Shown one piece after another: positions 1 to 5,052 of a stretch of DNA of 5,465 nucleotides (positions are counted from its first letter, which is position 1; the number at the start of each line of letters is the position of its first letter). A program made the position numbers and the translations under genes. Source of the DNA: an uncultured Chromatiaceae bacterium. GTDB lineage: Bacteria > Pseudomonadota > Gammaproteobacteria > Enterobacterales > Alteromonadaceae. Under the pieces are notes generated by a model. The model searched no databases, was not told where the DNA came from, and saw nothing but the letters and a program-made list of their open reading frames with translations. The stretch is taken from contig CAMLNG010000274.1 of NCBI GenBank assembly GCA_946481195.1, positions 1 to 5,465 of the forward strand, read 5' to 3'.

Positions 1-101
1 GGGCTGGCAGCGTTATTGCGGCGAATTCTCTGGTGATCAATGACATTCCACCCGGCAGTCTGGCGGCAGGGCAACCGGCAGTAGTCTTGAGGTCTGTTTG
101 A
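1..101 (+). CDS. Hexapeptide-repeat (left-handed beta-helix) acyltransferase, C-terminal fragment
   Basis: Only the last 32 codons are inside the window; the reading frame begins at base 3 and ends at the TGA at 99-101. The visible residues contain AGSVIAANSLVINDIPPGS followed by AAGQPAVVL. This is the usual closing coil of left-handed beta-helix acyltransferases (CysE/WbbJ/maltose-acetyltransferase type), whose family pattern is 'GSVV..dVPPgslaaGnPAkvi'. Such enzymes move an acetyl or similar group from a CoA donor to a sugar or amino acid. Next to a glycosyltransferase, decoration of a polysaccharide repeat unit is the likely job, but the substrate cannot be read from this fragment. The stop codon overlaps the start of the next gene (TGATG), which indicates co-transcription and probable translational coupling. 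Confidence 0.75.
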   Translation, partial: AGSVIAANSLVINDIPPGSLAAGQPAVVLRSV

Positions 102-970
102 TGCGCAGTATCGCAGTGCTGCTGACTTGTCATAATCGCAAGGCCAAAACCCTGTCTTGCCTGACGTCATTATTTGCCCAGCAACTGTCTGGCATCAGGC
201 TTGACGTTTTACTGGTGGACGATGCCAGCAGTGACGGGACTGCAGACGCTGTGCAGGCACTTTTTCCGCAGGTGCAGCTGATTGCCGGAACTGGTCAACT
301 ATTCTGGAACGGCGGCATGCGGTTGTGCTGGCAGCAGGCGTTGAGTCTGACTCCGGATTTTTATCTTTGGCTGAATGACGACGTGATCCTGGCACCAGAC
401 GCTTTAGACCGGCTGGTGCACTGTTATGATCAGCTGCAGGCATCAGGCGCTGTGGGCGCGGTTGTTGGCACAGTGCGGGACCCACAAAGTCAGCGACCAA
501 GTTATGGTGGCAGGCGCGCACTGCGGCGCTGGTTGCCACTGAGCATAAGCCCGGTACTGAGCCCACAGCAGCAGCCGTTGAGTTGTGATTATGTCAACGG
601 CAATCTTTGCCTGATCCCGGCTGAGGCAGTGCGGCAGACAGGTATTTTGTCAGCTCGCTTTACGCACAGCATGGGAGACTTTGATTACAGTATCCGGCTG
701 CGCCGTGCCGGTCTTAGCTTGTGGATAGCACCAGGCTTTTTTGGTGATTGCGCACTCAATCCACGTGCCGGCTCAATCAAAGATACTACAGTGCCACTGG
801 CGGTGCGGGTTGGCTGGATGGCCAAACCAACGAAATGTCCGCCGCTCGCTGAATGGCTCTATTTTATCCGTCAGTACGGCGGGCCGCTGTGGCCAATTTT
901 GTATGCCAAAGCGATAGTTGGCCGCCGTTTACCGCGTTTGTGGTTACTGGTAAATCAATATAAATCATGA
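101..970 (+). CDS. GT2-family glycosyltransferase (GT-A fold), EPS biosynthesis
   Basis: A 289-residue protein counted from the ATG at 101, which overlaps the upstream stop codon. A TTG one codon earlier is possible but less likely. N-terminal nucleotide-sugar-binding signatures are clear: TCHNR (residues 9-13) and VDDASSDGT (39-47). They are followed by LFWNGGMR (67-74) and the metal-binding DxD-equivalent WLNDDV (90-95). Acceptor-side motifs are YVNGNLCLIP (164-173) and HSMGDFDYSIRLRRAG (189-204), the latter matching the 'g.DfdY..R.r..G' element of this GT2 subgroup. No signal peptide or convincing transmembrane helix is present, so it should act at the cytoplasmic face of the inner membrane on a lipid-linked sugar. 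The length is normal for single-domain GT2 enzymes. The family includes rhamnosyl-, glucosyl- and galactosyltransferases; the donor sugar cannot be assigned. Its place between an acyltransferase and a VanZ gene suggests polysaccharide repeat-unit assembly. Confidence 0.88.
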   Translation: MRSIAVLLTCHNRKAKTLSCLTSLFAQQLSGIRLDVLLVDDASSDGTADAVQALFPQVQLIAGTGQLFWNGGMRLCWQQALSLTPDFYLWLNDDVILAPDALDRLVHCYDQLQASGAVGAVVGTVRDPQSQRPSYGGRRALRRWLPLSISPVLSPQQQPLSCDYVNGNLCLIPAEAVRQTGILSARFTHSMGDFDYSIRLRRAGLSLWIAPGFFGDCALNPRAGSIKDTTVPLAVRVGWMAKPTKCPPLAEWLYFIRQYGGPLWPILYAKAIVGRRLPRLWLLVNQYKS

Positions 971-984
971 ATAACAGCCAAACG

Positions 985-990
985 CAGGGG
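985..990 (+). promoter_or_regulatory. Ribosome binding site that fixes the VanZ start
   Basis: The purine-rich CAGGGG lies 8 nt before the ATG at 999. This supports ATG 999 over the in-frame GTG at 990, which overlaps the end of this site. Confidence 0.55.
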
Positions 991-998
991 TGGTTTGT

Positions 999-1424
999 AT
1001 GACGGCGCCAGGAGTGCGACTCTGGCTAAGACGCTGCCGACAGCTGCTGGATGTGACCATGTGGTTGTTGTTGCTTATGTTGCTACTGATTTGGGCCAGC
1101 CGTTATTTACTCGCCAGCCAGCCAATAGTCGCTCAGATTGAGTGGTTATTTGGCTCTGATAAAAACATGCATCTGTTGATAGGTTTTTTATTACCGCTCT
1201 GTTTTGCCTGGCTACAGCGATTGTACCGGCGCCGCCCCCTGTTGCAGGGTGGTTTTTTTCTGCTGGTCGGTTGTGTTTACGCGGCGGACGAATGGTTCCA
1301 GTCCACGCTGAGTTACCGCTCGGCTTCGCTGCAAGATTTCCAAATGTCGATTTCTGGATTGTTGCTGGCACTGGCGGTCTGGTTCACGTTGCTAAGTCTG
1401 GCGAATGAGGTAAGGCGGAAATAG
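999..1424 (+). CDS. VanZ-family small integral membrane protein
   Basis: A 141-residue, very hydrophobic protein. The ATG at 999 is preferred because a CAGGGG ribosome binding site precedes it by 8 nt. About four transmembrane segments are visible, near residues 17-38, 59-75, 83-96 and 118-136. It carries the conserved polar residues of the VanZ-like family: DKNMH (54-58) at the start of the second helix, DEWFQ (97-101), then R107, D113 and G120 in the RSASLQDFQMSISG stretch. The family is named after the teicoplanin-resistance accessory protein VanZ, but most members have no proven biochemical role. VanZ-like genes are common in EPS and exosortase loci; vpsQ of Vibrio cholerae is, from memory, an example. 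It begins 28 nt after the GT2 stop and is the last gene before a strong terminator, so it is probably the end of the operon. A polysaccharide-related role is inferred from context only. Confidence 0.85.
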   Translation: MTAPGVRLWLRRCRQLLDVTMWLLLLMLLLIWASRYLLASQPIVAQIEWLFGSDKNMHLLIGFLLPLCFAWLQRLYRRRPLLQGGFFLLVGCVYAADEWFQSTLSYRSASLQDFQMSISGLLLALAVWFTLLSLANEVRRK

Positions 1425-1490
1425 GTGAAGAGGCAGGTATAGAGAGTGGGGAGCAGGTGCCGCCGCATTTATGTTCAGCACGCTACAAAC

Positions 1491-1518
1491 AAAAAAGGAG
1501 CCGGCTGGCTCCTTTTTT
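1491..1518. terminator. Bidirectional intrinsic terminator between convergent genes
   Basis: A perfect 12-bp inverted repeat, AAAAAAGGAGCC / GGCTCCTTTTTT, flanks a 4-nt GGCT loop. The GC core is followed by a T-run on the plus strand (seven T, 1513-1519) and, by symmetry, on the minus strand (A-run at 1491-1496). It lies 66 nt after the VanZ stop and 13 nt after the end of the convergent PEP-CTERM-like gene, so it can end transcription from both sides. Confidence 0.93.
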
Positions 1519-1531
1519 TGTTGTTAGTCCT

Positions 1532-2305
1532 TTAAGCGCGGCGGCGGCGCAGCAACAAACCTAAAGCTGCGAGGCCAAAGAGGCCTGCTGTGGCAGGTGC
1601 TGATACCGGTGCTGAGACAAATTCAAGGCTGACATTGTCTAACAGACCACCTTTACCGTTGCCGTTGGCTGCTGCATTTTTGTTGTACAGGGCGTTACCT
1701 AAACCGCCGAAGCCAAGCACCATTTGGTTTGCTGATGCAACGAGCGTGACTTTGTACTGGGTCCAGGCTTTATCGTTACCGGCTTGCGCGTCGTAATCCA
1801 CTTTAGTGATGTAATTTGCCTGGCTTAACAAACCGGCATTTGGCTGCCAGTAAACACCTAAGCCATTATCGTCCGCCACTGTCGTACGGCTGCGGTACCA
1901 AAACGATAATTCATAAGTGGCGCCGACTTTAAGCCCTGTCAACTGCTGGAAGATGCCTGAGTTGCTATTACCGGGTGTGTTGTAATTGAAGTGGGTGTCC
2001 ATTTCCAGGTAACGGCTACCGTCCTGGGCATTAAACCCTAATGTATTGTTGAAATGTGTTTCGACGCCGGGGCCATAAAATACCCCCCAGCCTGGCAGAG
2101 AACCTGTTACAGCCCAGCTGTAACCTTTCCCTAAACTGCCATAATCATTAAAAGAGTTGATAGTTTGTTTTTTGGCGTTACCGTCAAACACAACTGCGGA
2201 GTCCGGGTTGCTTTCAAAGCTGCCGTTGGTGACTAAAGTTGCATTGGCATGACCTGCGGCGAATGCTGCGACTACGAATAATGCTTTATACATAAATTTG
2301 CTCAC
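1532..2305 (-). CDS. Exported PEP-CTERM-like protein with noncanonical SAP sorting tail
   Basis: A 257-residue protein counted from the GTG at 2305, chosen because AGGAG (2318-2314) sits 8 nt upstream. ATG 2293 and ATG 2329 are in-frame alternatives. A signal peptide (residues 1-22) ends in AGHANA before TLVTNGSFE; NGSFE (27-31) is the usual mature start of DUF642/carbohydrate-binding-like PEP-CTERM proteins. Other features are LPGW (70-73), SRYLEMD (97-103), IFQQLTGLK and TYELSFWYRSR (130-140), and LDNVSLEF (222-229). Together they suggest a beta-sandwich, galactose-binding-like domain rich in Gly, Asn and aromatic residues, with no cysteine. The C-terminus has the sorting-signal layout: a short motif, a hydrophobic helix (about 238-252), then RRRR (253-256). 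The motif is SAP within a duplicated VSAP (230-237) rather than PEP. PEP-CTERM proteins are normally processed by an exosortase and associated with EPS or biofilm. A sigma-54 promoter lies directly upstream. Export is well supported; the ligand and the sorting enzyme are unknown. Confidence 0.85.
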   Translation of the reverse strand: MSKFMYKALFVVAAFAAGHANATLVTNGSFESNPDSAVVFDGNAKKQTINSFNDYGSLGKGYSWAVTGSLPGWGVFYGPGVETHFNNTLGFNAQDGSRYLEMDTHFNYNTPGNSNSGIFQQLTGLKVGATYELSFWYRSRTTVADDNGLGVYWQPNAGLLSQANYITKVDYDAQAGNDKAWTQYKVTLVASANQMVLGFGGLGNALYNKNAAANGNGKGGLLDNVSLEFVSAPVSAPATAGLFGLAALGLLLRRRRA

Positions 2306-2313
2306 TCCGGGCG

Positions 2314-2318
2314 CTCCT
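2314..2318 (-). promoter_or_regulatory. Ribosome binding site deciding the start of the PEP-CTERM-like gene
   Basis: On the minus strand AGGAG is followed by 8 nt and then GTG (2305-2303), giving the N-terminus MSKFMYKALF. The ATG at 2293 lacks an equally well-spaced site. The ATG at 2329 lies upstream of this site and would leave a leader of only about 10 nt from the predicted transcription start. Confidence 0.6.
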
Positions 2319-2349
2319 GTGAAAAACATAAATCTCACTCATTCACCTT

Positions 2350-2365
2350 GGCAATTAATATGCCA
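2350..2365 (-). promoter_or_regulatory. Sigma-54 (RpoN) -24/-12 promoter
   Basis: The minus strand reads TGGCATATTAATTGCC. Against the RpoN consensus TGGCAC-N5-TTGCW it matches TGGCA and TTGC with exact spacing; the invariant GG (2364-2363) and GC (2352-2351) are 10 nt apart. The predicted transcription start is about 2339-2340, which gives a leader of about 34 nt that includes the AGGAG ribosome binding site. It overlaps a short dyad, TGGCA-N7-TGCCA. A promoter here also argues against starting the downstream protein at the GTG at 2338. Confidence 0.8.
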
Positions 2366-2372
2366 CGCTGTG

Positions 2373-2385
2373 TAACCTGTTGATT
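2373..2385 (-). promoter_or_regulatory. Candidate IHF binding site
   Basis: The minus strand reads AATCAACAGGTTA, which matches every fixed position of the IHF consensus WATCAANNNNTTR. It lies about 34-46 nt upstream of the predicted sigma-54 start, between the promoter and the upstream DNA. IHF commonly bends DNA there so that a distant activator can reach RpoN polymerase. The consensus is short, so a chance match is possible, but the position is right. Confidence 0.5.
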
Positions 2386-2535
2386 TGTATATGCTAATAA
2401 AATGAAGCAATTCATGTTTGTAAACAAATCTGACAGAGGCTCTCCATTTGTATCGTCCGAGCCAGAAACACCTGTATCTTAGGCGATTGTAGCCGGATGT
2501 TACCCGGAAAAATATGTTTATATTTGTGAAATTAT
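2386..2535. other. Upstream region of the sigma-54 promoter; no gene seen
   Basis: This AT-rich stretch completes the 230-nt gap between the two minus-strand genes. I see no credible coding sequence and no clear terminator for the upstream lipoprotein gene. It contains an imperfect dyad, TTTGT-AA-ACAAA (2417-2428), further TTTGTA copies (one at 2447, one just outside at 2384), and a small AGAGGCTCT dyad (2435-2443). These lie about 45-115 nt upstream of the predicted start, where an enhancer-binding activator would be expected, but no known activator site is recognisable. Confidence 0.4.
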
Positions 2536-3444
2536 TCAATTTGTTTCAGTCATTAATGTCGCTAAATTGCCCCATTGCCACATTTGTGCCGGATGCCGGG
2601 CAGACCCCTCTTGCGATAACCAGATGTTATTAGCTGTATCCAGACAAACCGCTTCTACCTGACCGCCTGTCGCAACAGGAACTGTTTTGAGTAGTTGATA
2701 CTGGCGGTCCAAAATCGCCAGAAAAGGTGCGAAGTCGCCACTGAGCAGCAACGGCAATGGGTTTTGGCGGAAGTTCTGGTAGCCAGCAACGATAAAAACC
2801 TGCGCAGTGGCGGAATAAGCAACATCAGTAATGAGGCCGGGTAAAACACTGGTGGTGCCAACTTGCTGCAGTTCACTGGCGGTTCGGCTGGTGTCAACCT
2901 GATAGACCCGACTGGTGTCACCCTGCCAGTTTTTGGAGAATAACAATAACTCGCTGCCGGTACTGACCAATGCTTCGGCGTCAAATTCATGCTGATACAG
3001 CGCAGGAGCTTTAGGCGTGGGGCCGGGATAACGCAGACGATACGTGGTGACGGGTATTGTAGTGTCACTCGGAGCCGGAAGCGGCAGGGTATAAAGCTGA
3101 AGTTCGGTGCGTTGGCCAGTGTTATTGCCGATATCGGCGATCCAAAGTTTGCCCTGATGCATTGTCAGCGCTTCCCAATCCTGGTTTTGCGCTTCAATGT
3201 CCAGTCGCTGCACTATCCGGCCTTGCTGGTCTAACCGGTATAAGACTGCTGGATTGCCGGAATCATTAATAGTCAGAAATTGCTGACCGCCCGTACAAAC
3301 CAGGGCTGAGGTTTCAGCAATTTCACCAGGAAGTGTTGCGGCAGCGACGTCACTAGCGTTAGCTGTTGGCAGATTATCAGGTTGTTGGCTGCAGCTGGTT
3401 AACAGCAGCAAACACAGCAAGGCGGATAGTGGAAATTTTAACAT
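2536..3444 (-). CDS. Predicted outer-membrane lipoprotein, beta-propeller-like
   Basis: A 302-residue protein from the ATG at 3444. Residues 1-18 form a type II signal peptide with lipobox LTSC (15-18). Ser and Gln follow the lipidated Cys18, with no Asp at +2, so Lol-mediated sorting to the outer membrane is expected. The mature part repeats short motifs: ETSAL (44-48), NDSGN (60-64), DWEAL (89-93), ADIGNN (103-108), DAEAL (155-159), ITDVAY (205-210) and VEAVCL (263-268). The set NDSGN / DWEAL / DIGNN is familiar from uncharacterised secreted propeller proteins in Bacteroidetes and Proteobacteria, where it often appears as 'HNDSGN ... DWEDIA ... IGDIGNN'. The recurring acidic-Ala-Leu motif suggests successive blades with an acidic face, possibly for metal binding or carbohydrate/phosphoester contact; this is inference. 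No Shine-Dalgarno site is evident. It is transcribed divergently from the EPS sugar-transferase gene. No enzymatic function can be assigned. Confidence 0.85.
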   Translation of the reverse strand: MLKFPLSALLCLLLLTSCSQQPDNLPTANASDVAAATLPGEIAETSALVCTGGQQFLTINDSGNPAVLYRLDQQGRIVQRLDIEAQNQDWEALTMHQGKLWIADIGNNTGQRTELQLYTLPLPAPSDTTIPVTTYRLRYPGPTPKAPALYQHEFDAEALVSTGSELLLFSKNWQGDTSRVYQVDTSRTASELQQVGTTSVLPGLITDVAYSATAQVFIVAGYQNFRQNPLPLLLSGDFAPFLAILDRQYQLLKTVPVATGGQVEAVCLDTANNIWLSQEGSARHPAQMWQWGNLATLMTETN

Positions 3445-3482
3445 CCGGAGAAGGCGTCGGTGATAGTTGTTGATGGATTTTG

Positions 3483-3491
3483 ATCATACCA
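3483..3491 (-). promoter_or_regulatory. Candidate extended -10 promoter for the lipoprotein gene
   Basis: The minus strand reads TGGTATGAT: a TATGAT -10 hexamer (5 of 6 to TATAAT) preceded by the TG of an extended -10 element. No good -35 hexamer is found at 16-18 nt, which is usual for extended -10 promoters. Transcription would start near 3475, about 30 nt before the ATG at 3444. Confidence 0.4.
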
Positions 3492-3576
3492 TTGTTTCGC
3501 CTGAGTCATTGCCGGTTTCTGCAGAACGCCTGGCGTCAGCGCGTAGCTCATGCCCGGCGAAGCCCGGAAGTTTCAG

Positions 3577-3606
3577 TTGGCAAGCTATTGATATCAGGGG
3601 TAGAAT
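3577..3606 (+). promoter_or_regulatory. Candidate sigma-70 promoter for the sugar-transferase operon
   Basis: A TTGGCA -35 hexamer (3577-3582) and a TAGAAT -10 hexamer (3601-3606) are separated by 18 nt. The predicted start is near 3613, giving a leader of about 24 nt before the ATG at 3637. Each hexamer matches the consensus at 4 or 5 of 6 positions. Confidence 0.5.
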
Positions 3607-3636
3607 CGATTTTAGCCGTCTCGAAACAATTCATTT

Positions 3637-5052
3637 ATGGAAGATAGCGTGCCGATAAAGTCCAGCCACTTTGAGTCTGCCGGTAACGGTTTCGCGTTTA
3701 TCCACCGCTTTTTTGACATCTCCATTTATATTGCTGTGTTACTGCTTTGCTGTCAGTTATATGGGGTGTCTTTTGATAAAAATTACCTGATCTTGTTACT
3801 GGCGCATGTTGCCGGTATCTCTTATATCGCGGAAGCAATGCAGTTATACCGGCCGTGGCGGCTGAATCAGTTTAGTCAGATGATGTGGCTGGTTTGCCTG
3901 TTATTGTTGTTGTGCTTTGCCGGTATGAACATCATGTTGTTTCTGTTTAAAGTCAGTGAAATCTTCTCCCGCGTTGTGGTAGTGGCTTGGTATTGTGCAT
4001 CAGCAATACTGATGCTGAGTTGGCGTCTGGTGTTCCGGACCGTTCGCAAAATTCAGTTGCAACACGGGATTAATCTGCAGCGTATGGCGATTGTTGGTTT
4101 AACTCCGCGCGGCCTACAGTTGTACCAGGAAATTAAAACCCAGCCGCAACTCGGCTTTGCATGTGTCGGGTTTTTCGATGATCGTGAACCGGAACGTTTT
4201 CCCGCTGAACATCAGCAACTGCTGATTGGCAAAGTCGCTGATTCTGTTGCTATGGCCCAATCCGGTGCAATTTCGCGTTTGTATATTGCCCTGCCGTTAC
4301 AGGCCGACAAAAGGATCCAGGAAATAGTGCAACAACTGGGTGATACCACACTCAACGTCTATTTAGTGCCGGATTTTTTGCTGATGAATATGATGCATGG
4401 CCGTCTGAGCAGTGTTGGTGAAATTGATACTATTTCGGTGTTTGAATCACCGCATTATGGTATCCAAAACTACCTGAAACGCACCTTTGATATTCTGTTT
4501 AGCTTCTGTGCCTTGGTGTTACTGTCGCCGTTGATGTTACTTATCAGTCTTGCCGTCAAACTAACCTCCAAAGGTCCGGTATTTTTTGTCCAGGACCGCT
4601 ATGGCCTGGATGGTAAAAAGATTGGCGTCTTCAAGTTCCGCACCATGAAAGTACAGGAGAATTCTGATACGGTAGTGCAGGCAAGCCGCAACGATCCCCG
4701 CGTGACGACATTGGGTGCTGTGCTGCGGCGTACCTCGCTGGACGAATTACCGCAGTTTTTTAATGTCTTGCTTGGCCAGATGTCGGTCGTCGGGCCAAGG
4801 CCTCACGCGGTGGCACACAATGAGCAGTACCGCAGTCAGGTTTTATTTTATATGCTCCGGCATAAAGTAAAGCCCGGCATTACTGGCTGGGCACAGATTA
4901 ATGGTTGGCGCGGTGAAACAGACACATTAGACAAGATGGAGAAACGGGTGGAGTATGATTTGTATTACATCCGGAACTGGTCGTTGTGGTTTGATATCAA
5001 GATAATCTTCAAAACTGTATTTAAGGGATTTAGTGGACAGCATGTGTATTAA
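3637..5052 (+). CDS. wcaJ: Undecaprenyl-phosphate glucose phosphotransferase (WcaJ/VpsL-like initiating sugar transferase)
   Basis: A 471-residue polyprenol phosphoglycosyltransferase, close to the roughly 465 residues of E. coli WcaJ. It moves a hexose-1-phosphate, probably glucose from UDP-glucose, onto undecaprenyl phosphate at the inner membrane, the first step of Wzx/Wzy-type EPS assembly. The N-terminus has about four membrane segments (near 25-42, 48-65, 82-104, 111-130). A Rossmann-like CoA-binding_3-type domain follows (about 148-250, MAIVGLTPRG onwards). The catalytic Bac_transf domain begins at KRTFD (281-285) with a membrane segment broken by Pro298. Catalytic motifs are FFVQDRYG (316-323), KFRTM (333-337), TSLDELPQ (366-373, with the catalytic Asp-Glu pair 369-370), SVVGPRP (383-389), KPGITGWAQ (412-420) and NGWRGETDT (422-430). 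All key residues are intact. ATG 3637 lacks a Shine-Dalgarno site; GTG 3649, with GGAAG 5 nt upstream, is an alternative. It starts a new operon and overlaps the next gene by 11 nt. Glucose specificity is inferred from family resemblance. Confidence 0.92.
   Translation: MEDSVPIKSSHFESAGNGFAFIHRFFDISIYIAVLLLCCQLYGVSFDKNYLILLLAHVAGISYIAEAMQLYRPWRLNQFSQMMWLVCLLLLLCFAGMNIMLFLFKVSEIFSRVVVVAWYCASAILMLSWRLVFRTVRKIQLQHGINLQRMAIVGLTPRGLQLYQEIKTQPQLGFACVGFFDDREPERFPAEHQQLLIGKVADSVAMAQSGAISRLYIALPLQADKRIQEIVQQLGDTTLNVYLVPDFLLMNMMHGRLSSVGEIDTISVFESPHYGIQNYLKRTFDILFSFCALVLLSPLMLLISLAVKLTSKGPVFFVQDRYGLDGKKIGVFKFRTMKVQENSDTVVQASRNDPRVTTLGAVLRRTSLDELPQFFNVLLGQMSVVGPRPHAVAHNEQYRSQVLFYMLRHKVKPGITGWAQINGWRGETDTLDKMEKRVEYDLYYIRNWSLWFDIKIIFKTVFKGFSGQHVY

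Noticed and set aside
195..566. Minus-strand open frame of 123 codons inside the GT2 gene
   Set aside because: It is antisense to a strongly conserved glycosyltransferase and lacks its own signals. The same applies to the antisense or alternate frames at 1075-1371, 1590-1796, 2655-3068, 2989-3234 and 5080-5280.
1532..1630. Classifying the C-terminal tail as a GlyGly-CTERM (rhombosortase) signal
   Set aside because: No Gly-Gly precedes the hydrophobic helix; the motif is SAPAT, in the register of PEP-CTERM tails. The GG at residues 219-220 is before the last beta-strand and too far from the helix.
2493..2515. CCGG...CCGG hairpin next to an A-run (AGCCGGATGTTACCCGGAAAAA) as a terminator for the lipoprotein gene
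   Set aside because: On the minus strand the T-run precedes the hairpin instead of following it, and the stem is only about 4 bp. It is not a credible intrinsic terminator for that gene.
2339..2539. Minus-strand open frame of 66 codons between the two minus-strand genes
   Set aside because: It starts at TTG without a ribosome binding site, its residues resemble no protein family, and it spans the sigma-54 promoter and IHF site. It is better read as intergenic DNA.
3576..3592. Possible sigma-54 promoter before the sugar-transferase gene (TTGGCAAGCTATTGAT)
   Set aside because: The TGGCA half is present, but the second half is TTGAT, one base too close and lacking the required GC at -12. A sigma-70 reading using the same TTGGCA fits better.
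3467..3658. Plus-strand open frame of 63 codons ahead of the sugar-transferase gene
   Set aside because: TTG start, no ribosome binding site, overlaps the real gene start by 22 nt, and covers the promoters of both divergent genes. The composition is not protein-like.
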